A DNA stretch of 64,000 nt from JAGVSR01 sp964458265 (GTDB lineage: Bacteria > Pseudomonadota > Alphaproteobacteria > Rhizobiales > Hyphomicrobiaceae): the NCBI GenBank assembly GCA_964458265.1, contig CAYWIF010000009.1, forward strand, positions 1-64,000, given 5' to 3'. The notes under the pieces are model-generated. The model made no database searches, was not told the origin of the DNA, and saw only the letters and a list, made by a program, of their open reading frames with translations. Both the position numbers and the translations under genes were made by a program. Shown piece after piece: positions 52,221 to 60,627 of this stretch; within the stretch, counting starts at the first letter, position 1, and each line of letters begins with the position of its first letter.

Positions 52221-53126
52221 CTACTTTCGATCGGCTTTGTCCGTCAGGGAATGTTCCACGGTGCCGAGGGCACCGGCAAGGCTGGTCCGGGCGGTGCCGG
52301 GTTGCATCGGCTTTTGTTGGCTTTGATGCGGTGCCCAGCCCGTCATGACGAGCAATTCGAAGGTGGCCGGGATGCGGCCATCGGTATCCGCGAACTGGTC
52401 GGCATAAATCTCGCCTACACGCCGCGCGAGGCGGCGGCCCACGGGCACGCGGCGGCGATCGCGCATGACGTTGCCGGCGCCCATGCCCCGCAAGTCCTGC
52501 ATGAGGCTGAATGCGGATGCGTAACGCACGCGGAAGACGTCGGCATCGACGACGGGTAAGGCAAACCCGGCGCGCTGCAGCAGTCCGCCAAGATCGCGCA
52601 CATCCGCGAAAGGCGCGACGCGCGGAGAGACGCCACCGGAGGTCTCCGCCTCGGCTTCAAGCCAGGCGGTGCGAAGTTCGTGCAGAGTTGTCCCGCCGAA
52701 GAGGCCGCCGAAAAAGAGGCCGTCCGGCTTCAGGCAGCGCCTGATCTGCAGCAAGGTGCCGGGAAGATCGTTGACGAAATGCAGCGTGAGAGGCGCGACG
52801 ACGAGATCGAAGCTCTCGTCAGCAAAGGGAATGGCTTCTTCATCCGCCAGCACGCACAGCGCGGCGCCCTTAGGAAAAAGCGCCTGCGTCGTTTCCATTT
52901 CGACGACTTGCGCGACGCCCCGGCGGCGCAGGAGTTCGCCCAACGCACCGCCTTGCGCGCCCAGAATGAGTGCCGAATTGAACGAGCGCTGGATCAGCGA
53001 CAGACGTTCGGTCATCTCATCGCGAAAGCGTTCGAGCAAGAAAGCATGAGCCGCCATGCGCGGCGCGGCGCGCTGGCGCCGGTGGCGCAACAGCGCGCGA
53101 TCGAATATGGTGCGTGGATCGCTCAT
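52221..53126 (-). CDS. SAM-dependent methyltransferase-fold protein, NDUFAF5-like
   Basis: From ATG 53126 (a TTG at 53132 would add two residues) the protein has 301 residues. The start IFDRALLRHRRQRAAPRMAAHAFLLERFRDEMTERL is the hallmark of the alphaproteobacterial relatives of NDUFAF5 (C20orf7), which in mitochondria hydroxylates an arginine of complex I. A class I methyltransferase-like fold follows (ALILGAQGG; FDLVVAPLTLHFVNDLPGTLLQIRRCLKPDGLFFGGLFG). BioC is similar, but the N-terminus and context favour NDUFAF5. It diverges from comF. Confidence 0.82.
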   Translation of the reverse strand: MSDPRTIFDRALLRHRRQRAAPRMAAHAFLLERFRDEMTERLSLIQRSFNSALILGAQGGALGELLRRRGVAQVVEMETTQALFPKGAALCVLADEEAIPFADESFDLVVAPLTLHFVNDLPGTLLQIRRCLKPDGLFFGGLFGGTTLHELRTAWLEAEAETSGGVSPRVAPFADVRDLGGLLQRAGFALPVVDADVFRVRYASAFSLMQDLRGMGAGNVMRDRRRVPVGRRLARRVGEIYADQFADTDGRIPATFELLVMTGWAPHQSQQKPMQPGTARTSLAGALGTVEHSLTDKADRK

Positions 53127-53183
53127 TTCCAATCTTCGCTTTCGACCTCTCGCACTCGCCTTGCGTTCGGACTAAAATCAGGC

Positions 53184-53987
53184 ATGCCGATCCGGGACAT
53201 TAACATCGCTCATAGCATTGCGGCATCCGGCCGTCCGCAAATGCGGGCCCGTTTCCGGCGCGCGTGGGCCGGTTTATCCGACCTCATCCTGCCACCGGTA
53301 TGCCTGAGCTGCCGCGAGCCCATGACGGCGCACGATACGCTGTGCGCGGCCTGCTGGAAGGACGTCGATTTCATCCGGCCGCCGGTCTGCGACCGGCTGG
53401 GACTGCCGCTGCCTTTTGCGACGGGTGATGTTTCGCTGTCCGCGGCGGCGCTTGCAGATCCGCCCGTCTACGACCGGGCCCGCGCGGCGGCGCATTATTC
53501 CGGACTGCTGCGGCGGCTTGTTCACGATCTCAAGTTTCACGATCGCGACGATCTCACCGTTCTTCTCGGGGGATGGCTGACGGAGGCCGGTAAGGACATT
53601 CTCGCGGATGCCGATCTGATCGTGCCGGTGCCGCTGAGCCGGGGCCGGCTGCTGCGGCGACGGTTCAATCAGGCGGCGCGGCTGGCCGGCGAAATCAGCG
53701 GACGAACGGGGCTTCCGATGGATGCGCTGTCGCTTGTGAGGGTGCGGGCGACGGCATCGCAGGTCGGTCTCAGCAGGGGGCAGCGGGAAGACAATGTGCG
53801 CGGTGCGTTTGCCGTGCGCGAGGATCGCCGCGGCCGGATTGAGGGACAGCGGGTCGTTCTCGTCGACGATGTGGTCACGACGGGGGCCACGGTTTCGGCG
53901 GCGACCCGGGCGTTGCGGCGGGCGGGCGCTGAAAGTGTCGCCGTGCTGGCCTTGGCGCTCGCGACCGGCGAGGGGCTGGCCGACTGA
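53184..53987 (+). CDS. comF: ComF family phosphoribosyltransferase-like protein
   Basis: The 267-residue protein has an N-terminal zinc-ribbon-like region (LPPVCLSCREPMTAHDTLCAACWKDV) and a C-terminal type I phosphoribosyltransferase domain with the PRPP loop VVLVDDVVTTGATVSAA and the LSRGQREDNVRGAF block of ComF/GntX proteins. ComF takes part in DNA uptake or in using imported nucleotides; the exact reaction is unknown. ATG 53184 is chosen; the frame is open to 52680 over the antisense gene. grxC is downstream. Confidence 0.9.
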   Translation: MPIRDINIAHSIAASGRPQMRARFRRAWAGLSDLILPPVCLSCREPMTAHDTLCAACWKDVDFIRPPVCDRLGLPLPFATGDVSLSAAALADPPVYDRARAAAHYSGLLRRLVHDLKFHDRDDLTVLLGGWLTEAGKDILADADLIVPVPLSRGRLLRRRFNQAARLAGEISGRTGLPMDALSLVRVRATASQVGLSRGQREDNVRGAFAVREDRRGRIEGQRVVLVDDVVTTGATVSAATRALRRAGAESVAVLALALATGEGLAD

Positions 53988-54111
53988 AGCGCCGTTCCCG
54001 CATCAATACGGTGATTAACCTGAGCACTGCGGCATCCCCGGCCTTTCATCCTGGGGGTCGGGCGACCTACACTGGCGCCTCATGGCGGAAATCCGGGAGG
54101 CCGCGCGAGCG

Positions 54112-54366
54112 ATGAAGAAGGTCATTATCTATACGGCAGCCAATTGCCCCTACTGCCACCTCGCGAAGGAGTTGCTGAGGACCAAAGGCGCCGCGTTCGA
54201 GGAGATCGATGTGACGGGCAGTGCATCGCTCAAGGCGGACATGACCGTCAAGGCCGGCCGCTCGACCGTGCCCCAGATCTGGATAGGGGAAACCCATGTG
54301 GGCGGGTGCGACGACCTGCACGCACTGGAGCGGAGCGGCAAACTCGACGGCATCCTCGCCGCTTGA
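54112..54366 (+). CDS. grxC: Glutaredoxin 3
   Basis: An 84-residue dithiol glutaredoxin: MKKVIIYTAANCPYCHLAKE with active-site Cys12-Pro-Tyr-Cys15, the cis-Pro loop STVPQIWI, and GGCDDLHALE at the glutathione-binding helix. ATG 54112 has GGGAGG upstream; an earlier in-frame ATG at 54082 gives ten unsupported residues. It reduces protein disulfides and glutathionylated proteins in the cytosol. The amidase gene follows 57 bases later. Confidence 0.95.
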   Translation: MKKVIIYTAANCPYCHLAKELLRTKGAAFEEIDVTGSASLKADMTVKAGRSTVPQIWIGETHVGGCDDLHALERSGKLDGILAA

Positions 54367-54423
54367 GGCCGCGCGTTCACTTCGTCAACTCCCGCCGCAT
54401 GGCAAAGGCAAGAAAAGACTTCG

Positions 54424-55278
54424 ATGTCCGATACTCTCCCCGGCGGATCATTCCGCGCCGCTCTCGTGCAACTCTGCTCCGGCCGCAACGTGGACAAAAA
54501 CGTGGCCGATGCGGTGGGGCTTATCCGTGAGGCGGCGGCGGGCGGCGCGCAGTACGTGCAGACGCCGGAAGTCACGACCCTGATGGAACTCGAGACCGCG
54601 AAGCTGTTTGCCGCCGTCGAACCGGAAGCGGACAATCGCGCGTTGCAGCGCTTCCGGGACCTCGCGGCCGAACTCAAGATCTGGCTGCACATCGGATCAA
54701 TGCCGGTGAAGGTGGCGCCCGACAAAATCGCCAATCGGGCGTATGTGCTCACCCCGGACGGATCGATCGCGGCGACGTACGACAAAATTCATATGTTCGA
54801 CGTGGACCTGCCGGGCGGGGAAAGCTATCGCGAAAGCAAGAATTACCGGCCCGGCGACAAGGCGGTGGTGGCATCACTGCCGTGGGGTGGGCTGGGGCTT
54901 GCGATCTGCTACGATCTGCGTTTCCCGCAGATTTTCCGGGCGCTGGCCAAGTCCGGTGCCAAATTCCTGGCGGTTCCGGCTGCGTTTACCAAGGTCACCG
55001 GCGAGGCCCACTGGCATACACTGCTCCGGGCACGGGCGATCGAATGCCAGTGCTTCGTGTTCGCTGCCGCTCAAGGCGGCCGTCACGAGCATGGCCGGGA
55101 TACGTATGGCCATAGCCTGATCATTTCGCCGTGGGGGCAGATCCTCGCCGAGGGCGGCGTTCAGCCTGGCGTCATCTTGGCCGATATAGACTTGCAGGCA
55201 ATCGAGGACGCCCGTTCGCGCGTACCATCCTTAGGACACGACCGCCCCTTCACCGTCGAAAGCCGGAGCGGACCATGA
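54424..55278 (+). CDS. Carbon-nitrogen hydrolase (nitrilase superfamily, NIT1/NIT2-like amidase)
   Basis: A 284-residue amidase with the catalytic triad Glu49 (VQTPEVTTLM), Lys121 (YDKIHMFDVDLPGGESYRES) and Cys162 (LAICYDLRFPQIF). These blocks match Nit-type enzymes: Nit1 removes deaminated glutathione and Nit2 is an omega-amidase. Either reaction would fit next to grxC. The stop overlaps the DUF1178 start by four bases. Confidence 0.92.
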   Translation: MSDTLPGGSFRAALVQLCSGRNVDKNVADAVGLIREAAAGGAQYVQTPEVTTLMELETAKLFAAVEPEADNRALQRFRDLAAELKIWLHIGSMPVKVAPDKIANRAYVLTPDGSIAATYDKIHMFDVDLPGGESYRESKNYRPGDKAVVASLPWGGLGLAICYDLRFPQIFRALAKSGAKFLAVPAAFTKVTGEAHWHTLLRARAIECQCFVFAAAQGGRHEHGRDTYGHSLIISPWGQILAEGGVQPGVILADIDLQAIEDARSRVPSLGHDRPFTVESRSGP

Positions 55279-55730
55279 TCAAATACAGTCTCATCTGCCG
55301 GGCCGGGCACGAATTCGAAGGCTGGTTTCAGAACAGCGCCGTATTCGACGCGCAGAGCGCAAATGACATGGTCGTGTGCCCATCCTGCGGATCGCACGAC
55401 GTGCACAAGGCTCTGATGTCTCCAGCCGTTGCGACGCGATCGAACCGCGCGGAAGCGGTGCAGAACCGGCCGACTCCCGGCCCGGACACGGCAATGCATG
55501 CCTACGTGCCGCCAGCCATCGCCGAGATCGTGCGAAACATCCGGGCCGAACTGGAAAAGAAGGCCGACTACGTCGGTTCGGATTTCGCCGAGGAAGCGCG
55601 CAAGATTCATTACGAGGAGAGCCCCGAACGCGGCATCTATGGAGAAGCCACGTCGGAAGAGGTCGCCGAACTCGACGCCGAAGGCATTCCGGTTTTCGCG
55701 CTCCCCGTGCTTCCGGAAGAGCGGAATTGA
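55275..55730 (+). CDS. DUF1178 family protein with zinc-ribbon-like CxxC
   Basis: A 151-residue cytosolic protein starting MIKYSLICRAGHEFEGWF. Cys8 with the following GHEFEGWF and CPSCGSHDVHKALMSP form a likely zinc ribbon, as in regulatory FmdB-type proteins. The second half (about 75-150) is helical with IVRNIRAELEKKADYVGSDFAEEARKIHYEE. DUF1178 has no known function and is usually linked to the nit gene, as here (ATGA overlap). Confidence 0.9.
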   Translation: MIKYSLICRAGHEFEGWFQNSAVFDAQSANDMVVCPSCGSHDVHKALMSPAVATRSNRAEAVQNRPTPGPDTAMHAYVPPAIAEIVRNIRAELEKKADYVGSDFAEEARKIHYEESPERGIYGEATSEEVAELDAEGIPVFALPVLPEERN

Positions 55731-55820
55731 CCTGCGAACAGGGCTTCACATGCGCGTCAAAGCCGGGGAGTAACACCCGAACCGGGCCGGAGTACAGCCG
55801 GCCGCTGCCACAGGGTTCCC

Positions 55821-57788
55821 ATGACCACCCCGCCTGATCTGCCCGGCGCTGCCTTCGACGCCTGTGAAGACACGCCTGCCAACCAATCCGCGAACCCGAC
55901 GCTCGGGGATGTCATCGCCGAGCGCCTGACGCGGCGCGATCTGATCCGGGGCGCTCTTGCTGTCTCCGTCGTGACAAGCACCATCGCGCCACTCGCGATC
56001 GCGAGCGCCCCGACCCGGGCGCAAGCCGCGCCCGGTGCGTCGCCGCGCTTCGCGTTTACCGAGGTGACGGCCGGCTCAGATGCCACCCATCATGTCGCCG
56101 AAGGCTATAATGCCGACATTCTCATTCGTTGGGGTGACGCGGTGTTGCCCGACGCGCCGGCGTTCGATCCGCTGCAACCGTCTGCTTCCGCTCAAGAGAA
56201 GCAGTTCGGCTACAACAACGACTTCATCGGCTTTATTCCGCTCGACGGCAGTCGCGACCGTGGGCTGCTCGTGGTCAATCACGAGTACACGAACGACGAA
56301 CTCATGTACTTCGGGCTCGTCGGCTGGACCCGGAAGGGAAAAATCGAAGGGCTGTCCGACGAGCAGACCCGCGCATCGATGGCCGCACACGGCGGCAGCA
56401 TTTTTGAGATTGCTCGCGTGGATGGCCGCTGGCGCGTTGTGGAGGGCTCGCGGTATGCGCGCCGCATTACCGCTTCGACGCCGATGGAAATCACGGGACC
56501 GGCTGCGGGTCACGATCTGATGAAGACGAACGCCGATCCTTCGGGAACGCGCGTTTTGGGCATGCTCAACAACTGTGCCGGAGGCGTGACGCCTTGGGGT
56601 ACGTGGCTGACGTGCGAGGAAAATTTCAATTTCTATTTCGCGGACGAAGACGCCGCCAAGTTGTCGCCGCTGGCCAAAAGCTACGCGCGCTATGGCGTTC
56701 CGGAGGTTTACTATCCGTGGAGCCGGATAGATAAACGTTTCGACATCGCGGCGGAGCCGAATGAGTGTCACCGTTTTGGCTGGGTGGTGGAGATCGACCC
56801 GTTCGATCCGCAGTCCGTACCGAAGAAGCGCACGGCACTCGGGCGCTTCAAGCATGAAGGGGCGGGCAACATCGTCAACAAGGACGGCCGGTTCGTCGTC
56901 TATCAGGGCGACGATCAGCGCTTCGAATATGTCTATAAGTTCGTCAGTGCTGGCAAAGTCGATCTTGAGAACCGCAGTGCCAACCACGATCTGCTGGATA
57001 CGGGAACCCTCTACGTGGCGCGGTTCGACGCCAATGGGCGCGGCGAATGGCTGGCGCTCGAGACCGGCAATCCCAAGCTTGCGGCCTTTGCGGATCAAGG
57101 CGCCATTCTGATCAACGCACGGCTGGCCGCCGACGCGCTCGGCGCAACGAAGATGGACCGGCCCGAGGATGTTGACGTCCATCCGTCGACGGGCAAGGTT
57201 TTCTTGATGCTGACCAACAACGGCAAGCGCAAGTCCGACGAGGTGGATGCAGCCAACCCCAGGGCCGAGAACCGGTTTGGACATATCATTGAGATTACGC
57301 CGGACGGCGGTGATCACGCCGCGACCGGCTTTGCTTGGGACATTCTCGTCAAGTGCGGCGACCCGGCTATCGCGGAAGTCGGCGCGACGTTCAATGCGGC
57401 CACGACGGCCAACGGCTGGTTCGGGATGCCCGACAACTGCGCCATCGACGCCGATGGGCGCCTGTGGATTGCGACCGACGGCAACAACGCGCAGGTGACG
57501 GGGCGAACGGACGGTCTGTTCACATTGGAGACCGAGGGCGCACTGCGCGGCACGTCGCGACTCTTTTTCCGCTGTCCGACAGGGGCAGAACTGTGCGGAC
57601 CGTGCTTCACGCCTGATCTGGAAACGGTCTTCGTTGCCGTGCAACATCCCGGCGAAAGCGAGGATAGCAAGACGCCAGCGACCGCCGAAGCTCCAACCAC
57701 GCGGTGGCCGGATTTCAAAGACGGAATGCCGCCGCGGCCCAGCATCGTCGCCATCACGCGCAGGGGTGGTGGCAAGATCGCCGGCTGA
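55821..57788 (+). CDS. PhoX-like phosphatase (DUF839), Tat-exported
   Basis: The 655-residue protein carries a twin-arginine signal LTRRDLIRGALAVSVV at about 36-51 and a DUF839/PhoX domain from about residue 75. Landmarks are FIPLDGSRDRGLLVVNHEYTNDELMY, CAGGVTPWGTWLTCEENFNFYF, RFKHEGAGNIVNKDGRFVVYQGDDQ and MPDNCAIDADGRLWIATDG, matching the beta-propeller of calcium- and iron-dependent PhoX alkaline phosphatases. It would act in the periplasm on organic phosphate. No Pho box was seen. It converges with the L,D-transpeptidase gene. Confidence 0.88.
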   Translation: MTTPPDLPGAAFDACEDTPANQSANPTLGDVIAERLTRRDLIRGALAVSVVTSTIAPLAIASAPTRAQAAPGASPRFAFTEVTAGSDATHHVAEGYNADILIRWGDAVLPDAPAFDPLQPSASAQEKQFGYNNDFIGFIPLDGSRDRGLLVVNHEYTNDELMYFGLVGWTRKGKIEGLSDEQTRASMAAHGGSIFEIARVDGRWRVVEGSRYARRITASTPMEITGPAAGHDLMKTNADPSGTRVLGMLNNCAGGVTPWGTWLTCEENFNFYFADEDAAKLSPLAKSYARYGVPEVYYPWSRIDKRFDIAAEPNECHRFGWVVEIDPFDPQSVPKKRTALGRFKHEGAGNIVNKDGRFVVYQGDDQRFEYVYKFVSAGKVDLENRSANHDLLDTGTLYVARFDANGRGEWLALETGNPKLAAFADQGAILINARLAADALGATKMDRPEDVDVHPSTGKVFLMLTNNGKRKSDEVDAANPRAENRFGHIIEITPDGGDHAATGFAWDILVKCGDPAIAEVGATFNAATTANGWFGMPDNCAIDADGRLWIATDGNNAQVTGRTDGLFTLETEGALRGTSRLFFRCPTGAELCGPCFTPDLETVFVAVQHPGESEDSKTPATAEAPTTRWPDFKDGMPPRPSIVAITRRGGGKIAG

Positions 57789-57791
57789 GGG

Positions 57792-58802
57792 CTACGCCGG
57801 CGGTGCGGTGTCGATCAATACGAAGTCCTCGCCCGTGCGGGTATCGGGATGCGACGGCAATTCGGTGGTGACCAGCACCATGCCGGGGTGCATACGGCTG
57901 GCAATCGCCTGGCGCACGGTTTCATCGGCCTTGATGCGTTGCAGGACGGCCTCGTCGGGTTGGCCAAGCGGAATGCCGGTCTGATCGTGATGCGTGACGG
58001 CGTGCCAAGTGAGACCTTGGCGCCCATCGTGGGCGCCGATCAGCATGAAGACGTGGCGGCCAAGCGGCGTTGAGGGGTCCGAGATGGTGGCGGGGCCAGA
58101 CGCGACCGTTTTACCGTTTTCCAGCACGGTGATTGTCATGTTGCCGTGGCTCACGATGACGGATGTCGAGGCTTCGCCTCGAACAACTTCCGCCTGCCAG
58201 GGGAGCTTCTCGCCCTTGAGGCTTGATTGAACGGATGCGAATTCGGATTCGGCGTAGTTGCCGAGAACCAGACCGGGGTGGGTAAGCTCCTTGGGATCGG
58301 TGTGACTGCCGGCAAGGATGACAGGTGTGCCGACATGCGTGACGCCAAACAGAACCTCTGAGAATTTCATCGGCAGACGAATGCAGCCATGCGAGGCGGG
58401 ATAGCCAGGCAGGTTGCCGGCATGCAACGCGATGCCGCTCCAAGTGAGGCGGTTCATGTTCGGCATCGGTGCATCGTTGTACGTCGATGAATGGTGGTTT
58501 TTGTCTTTCTCGAGAATCGTGAACACACCTGTCGGTGTGCTGTGGCCCGGCTTGCCCGTGGAACAGGTGGAAACGCCAATGCGGATGCCGTTGCGGTAAA
58601 CGGAGACGCGCTGGTCGGGGATCGACACAATGATGGCGACGGGACCCTCCGGCGAGCGTTCCGGGTGCCAAGTGAACTCGCCCGGCTTCAAGTCCTTGAC
58701 GTCCTTGTACGTGGGCTCGGCACGCAGCAGCGAGGGAACAAATAATGGCGCGCTGGCGCCAGCCAGTGCGATCAGGACGGTCCGGCGATCGACGGCTTGC
58801 AT
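57792..58802 (-). CDS. L,D-transpeptidase (YkuD domain)
   Basis: The 336-residue exported protein has a twin-arginine-like signal (MQAVDRRTVLIALAGASAPLF). The YkuD domain spans about 55-165 with His127 (ALHAGNLPGY) and the catalytic SHGCIR block, His138 and Cys140. Such enzymes make 3-3 peptidoglycan crosslinks or attach proteins to the wall. A second region (about 200-320) with VIVSHGNMTITVLENGKTV, TPLGRHVFMLIGAHDG is a repeat-like second module without an obvious active cysteine. The start lies two bases from the stop of the PliI-like gene upstream. Confidence 0.9.
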   Translation of the reverse strand: MQAVDRRTVLIALAGASAPLFVPSLLRAEPTYKDVKDLKPGEFTWHPERSPEGPVAIIVSIPDQRVSVYRNGIRIGVSTCSTGKPGHSTPTGVFTILEKDKNHHSSTYNDAPMPNMNRLTWSGIALHAGNLPGYPASHGCIRLPMKFSEVLFGVTHVGTPVILAGSHTDPKELTHPGLVLGNYAESEFASVQSSLKGEKLPWQAEVVRGEASTSVIVSHGNMTITVLENGKTVASGPATISDPSTPLGRHVFMLIGAHDGRQGLTWHAVTHHDQTGIPLGQPDEAVLQRIKADETVRQAIASRMHPGMVLVTTELPSHPDTRTGEDFVLIDTAPPA

Positions 58803-58803
58803 T

Positions 58804-59370
58804 TCAGTACTCCACGACTTTATCGAGAACCATTTTCCAGCCTGCTTCGCCCGGGCGGAGCTTGTACTGAAGCTGGCGCATTTTGCCGGTCGGGCGGGCC
58901 TCCGGCCCACTGCCCGAATAGAGCTTAAAACGGGTGACGTAAGAGTTTTCGACGATGGCGCTTTCATCGCGCCCCGCATAGCCGGCACTGTTTTTTGGGT
59001 CGTCGGAGATCGGGGGAACATAAATTTCCGACATGCTTTTCTTGTTGTTAGTGGAATAGGCGACGACGCCGCCGGCTTGATCGACACGCGACACGGTGAA
59101 AACATAGATCTCGGGACTGCCATTGGCATCGATATCGGCGACTTCGGCGCGTACGACGCGGCCGTCGATGTCGTGGGTCACGGGGTCGTTCACGGTTGCA
59201 AGCCCGGAAGGCTTGATGGTCACCTTCGTGGCGCTGCCGCTGGCGGTTTCGGACACATCGAAGGTGATACCCTGGAGCGTGAGGGTTTCCTTGTAGCCGG
59301 ATGCGGCGGAGCCGGCTGTCGCCAACACGGCAACCGCCACAAAGGCTCCTGCAAACATTCCCTGGCGCAT
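58804..59370 (-). CDS. PliI-type periplasmic lysozyme inhibitor-like protein
   Basis: A 188-residue precursor with a signal peptide (MRQGMFAGAFVAVAVLATAG). The mature domain YKETLTLQGITFDVSE, VADIDANGSPEIYVFTVSR, GVVAYSTNNKKSMSEIYVPPI, TGKMRQLQYKLRPGEAGWKM and VLDKVVEY follows the PliI family of inhibitors of invertebrate-type lysozymes, as I recall it. GGGGGG upstream of ATG 59370 is a good ribosome-binding site. It ends one base from the transpeptidase start region, so both are co-transcribed. A related general role in the envelope is possible. Confidence 0.82.
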   Translation of the reverse strand: MRQGMFAGAFVAVAVLATAGSAASGYKETLTLQGITFDVSETASGSATKVTIKPSGLATVNDPVTHDIDGRVVRAEVADIDANGSPEIYVFTVSRVDQAGGVVAYSTNNKKSMSEIYVPPISDDPKNSAGYAGRDESAIVENSYVTRFKLYSGSGPEARPTGKMRQLQYKLRPGEAGWKMVLDKVVEY

Positions 59371-59562
59371 TCATCCCCCCTGGCGACCACTCGACACCAC
59401 CCAAGTTTGGCAAAGTTGCATGCGAAAATCACCTGCTTAACGTAAGGATTGGGACGAGTTGTCCAATTGCCGGAGTTGGGCCTTGCCCAACGGGCGCAGC
59501 CGGGTACAAACAGGGCACGGCAGGCCGCCCGGCGCGGGCCGCCATCTGGAGACGCCACCCCC

Positions 59563-60627
59563 ATGAACGTGCACGCCAAGCCCGACACGGCGTTTCACCG
59601 CGATGATGCGCAGGTTCGCCACGACTGGTCGCGGGCCGAGGCGCTGGCCATTCACGATATGCCGTTGATGGACCTGCTTTTTCGGGCGCATTCCGTACAT
59701 CGGCGCGTGTTTGACGCGAACCGGGTGCAGATGAGCCGGCTTTTGTCGATCAAGACGGGAGGCTGTGCGGAGGATTGCGGGTACTGCAGCCAGTCGGCGC
59801 ATCATGCTTCGGGGCTCAAGGCGTCGAAGCTGATGGAAGTCGAGCGCGTGCTTGCCGAGGCGCGAAAGGCCAAGGACACGGGCGCGACCCGCTATTGCAT
59901 GGGAGCGGCTTGGCGCGAGCCCAAGGAACGCGACATGGACACCATCCTGGCCATGATCGAAGGCGTCAAGGCGATGGGCATGGAAACGTGCATGACGCTC
60001 GGCATGCTCAGCGACGATCAGGTGGTGCGGCTCCGGGATGCGGGCCTCGACTACTATAATCACAACGTGGATACCTCCGAGCGGTTCTATCCCGAGATCA
60101 TCAAGACGCGGACGTACGCCGAGCGGCTCGATACCCTGGAGCGGGTGCGGGCCGCGGGGATGAAGGTCTGCTCGGGCGGCATCATGGGGATGGGAGAGGA
60201 GACGGCGGACCGGGTCGATATGCTGGTGACGCTGGCCAACCTGTCGGAACATCCCGAAAGCGTGCCGATCAACATGCTGATCGCCATTCCGGGCACGCCG
60301 CTCGAAGGCAAGGACAAGATCGATCCGATTGCGTTCGTGCGCGTGATCGCGACGGCGCGGATCATGATGCCGAAGTCGATGGTCAGGTTATCGGCCGGCC
60401 GCGCGGAAATGAGCGACGAGATGCAGGCGATGTGCTTTTTCGCCGGCGCAAACTCGATCTTCTGCGGCGACGTGTTGCTGACCGCCGGCAATTCGGGCGA
60501 GGACAAGGATGCGGTGCTCTTCGCCAAGCTCGGCTTGAAGCCGATGGACCTCGACCCTATTGAATCACCGGGCACCGCTTTGAGCCCTGAGCACCCGGCA
60601 TGCACGAAGACCACGAGCGCGCACTGA
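59563..60627 (+). CDS. bioB: Biotin synthase
   Basis: BioB is the radical SAM enzyme that inserts sulfur into dethiobiotin. The 354-residue protein has the cluster motif GGCAEDCGYCSQS (Cys68, Cys72, Cys75), then YCMGAAWREPKERD, DYYNHNVDTSE and CSGGIMGMGEE, all typical. ATG 59563 is chosen; the frame is open to 59449 without homology. It starts the bioB-F-D-A operon and overlaps bioF. No BioR box (TTATAGATAA-type) was found in the 192 bases upstream. Confidence 0.96.
   Translation: MNVHAKPDTAFHRDDAQVRHDWSRAEALAIHDMPLMDLLFRAHSVHRRVFDANRVQMSRLLSIKTGGCAEDCGYCSQSAHHASGLKASKLMEVERVLAEARKAKDTGATRYCMGAAWREPKERDMDTILAMIEGVKAMGMETCMTLGMLSDDQVVRLRDAGLDYYNHNVDTSERFYPEIIKTRTYAERLDTLERVRAAGMKVCSGGIMGMGEETADRVDMLVTLANLSEHPESVPINMLIAIPGTPLEGKDKIDPIAFVRVIATARIMMPKSMVRLSAGRAEMSDEMQAMCFFAGANSIFCGDVLLTAGNSGEDKDAVLFAKLGLKPMDLDPIESPGTALSPEHPACTKTTSAH

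Noticed and set aside
52221..53126. Call as BioC (malonyl-ACP methyltransferase)
   Set aside because: The IFDRALLRHRRQRAA start is typical of NDUFAF5-type proteins, and the bio operon in the window has a BioZ-type gene instead.
56076..57647. 523-residue minus-strand frame opposite the PhoX-like gene
   Set aside because: A shadow frame; the plus-strand reading has a twin-arginine signal and DUF839 motifs.
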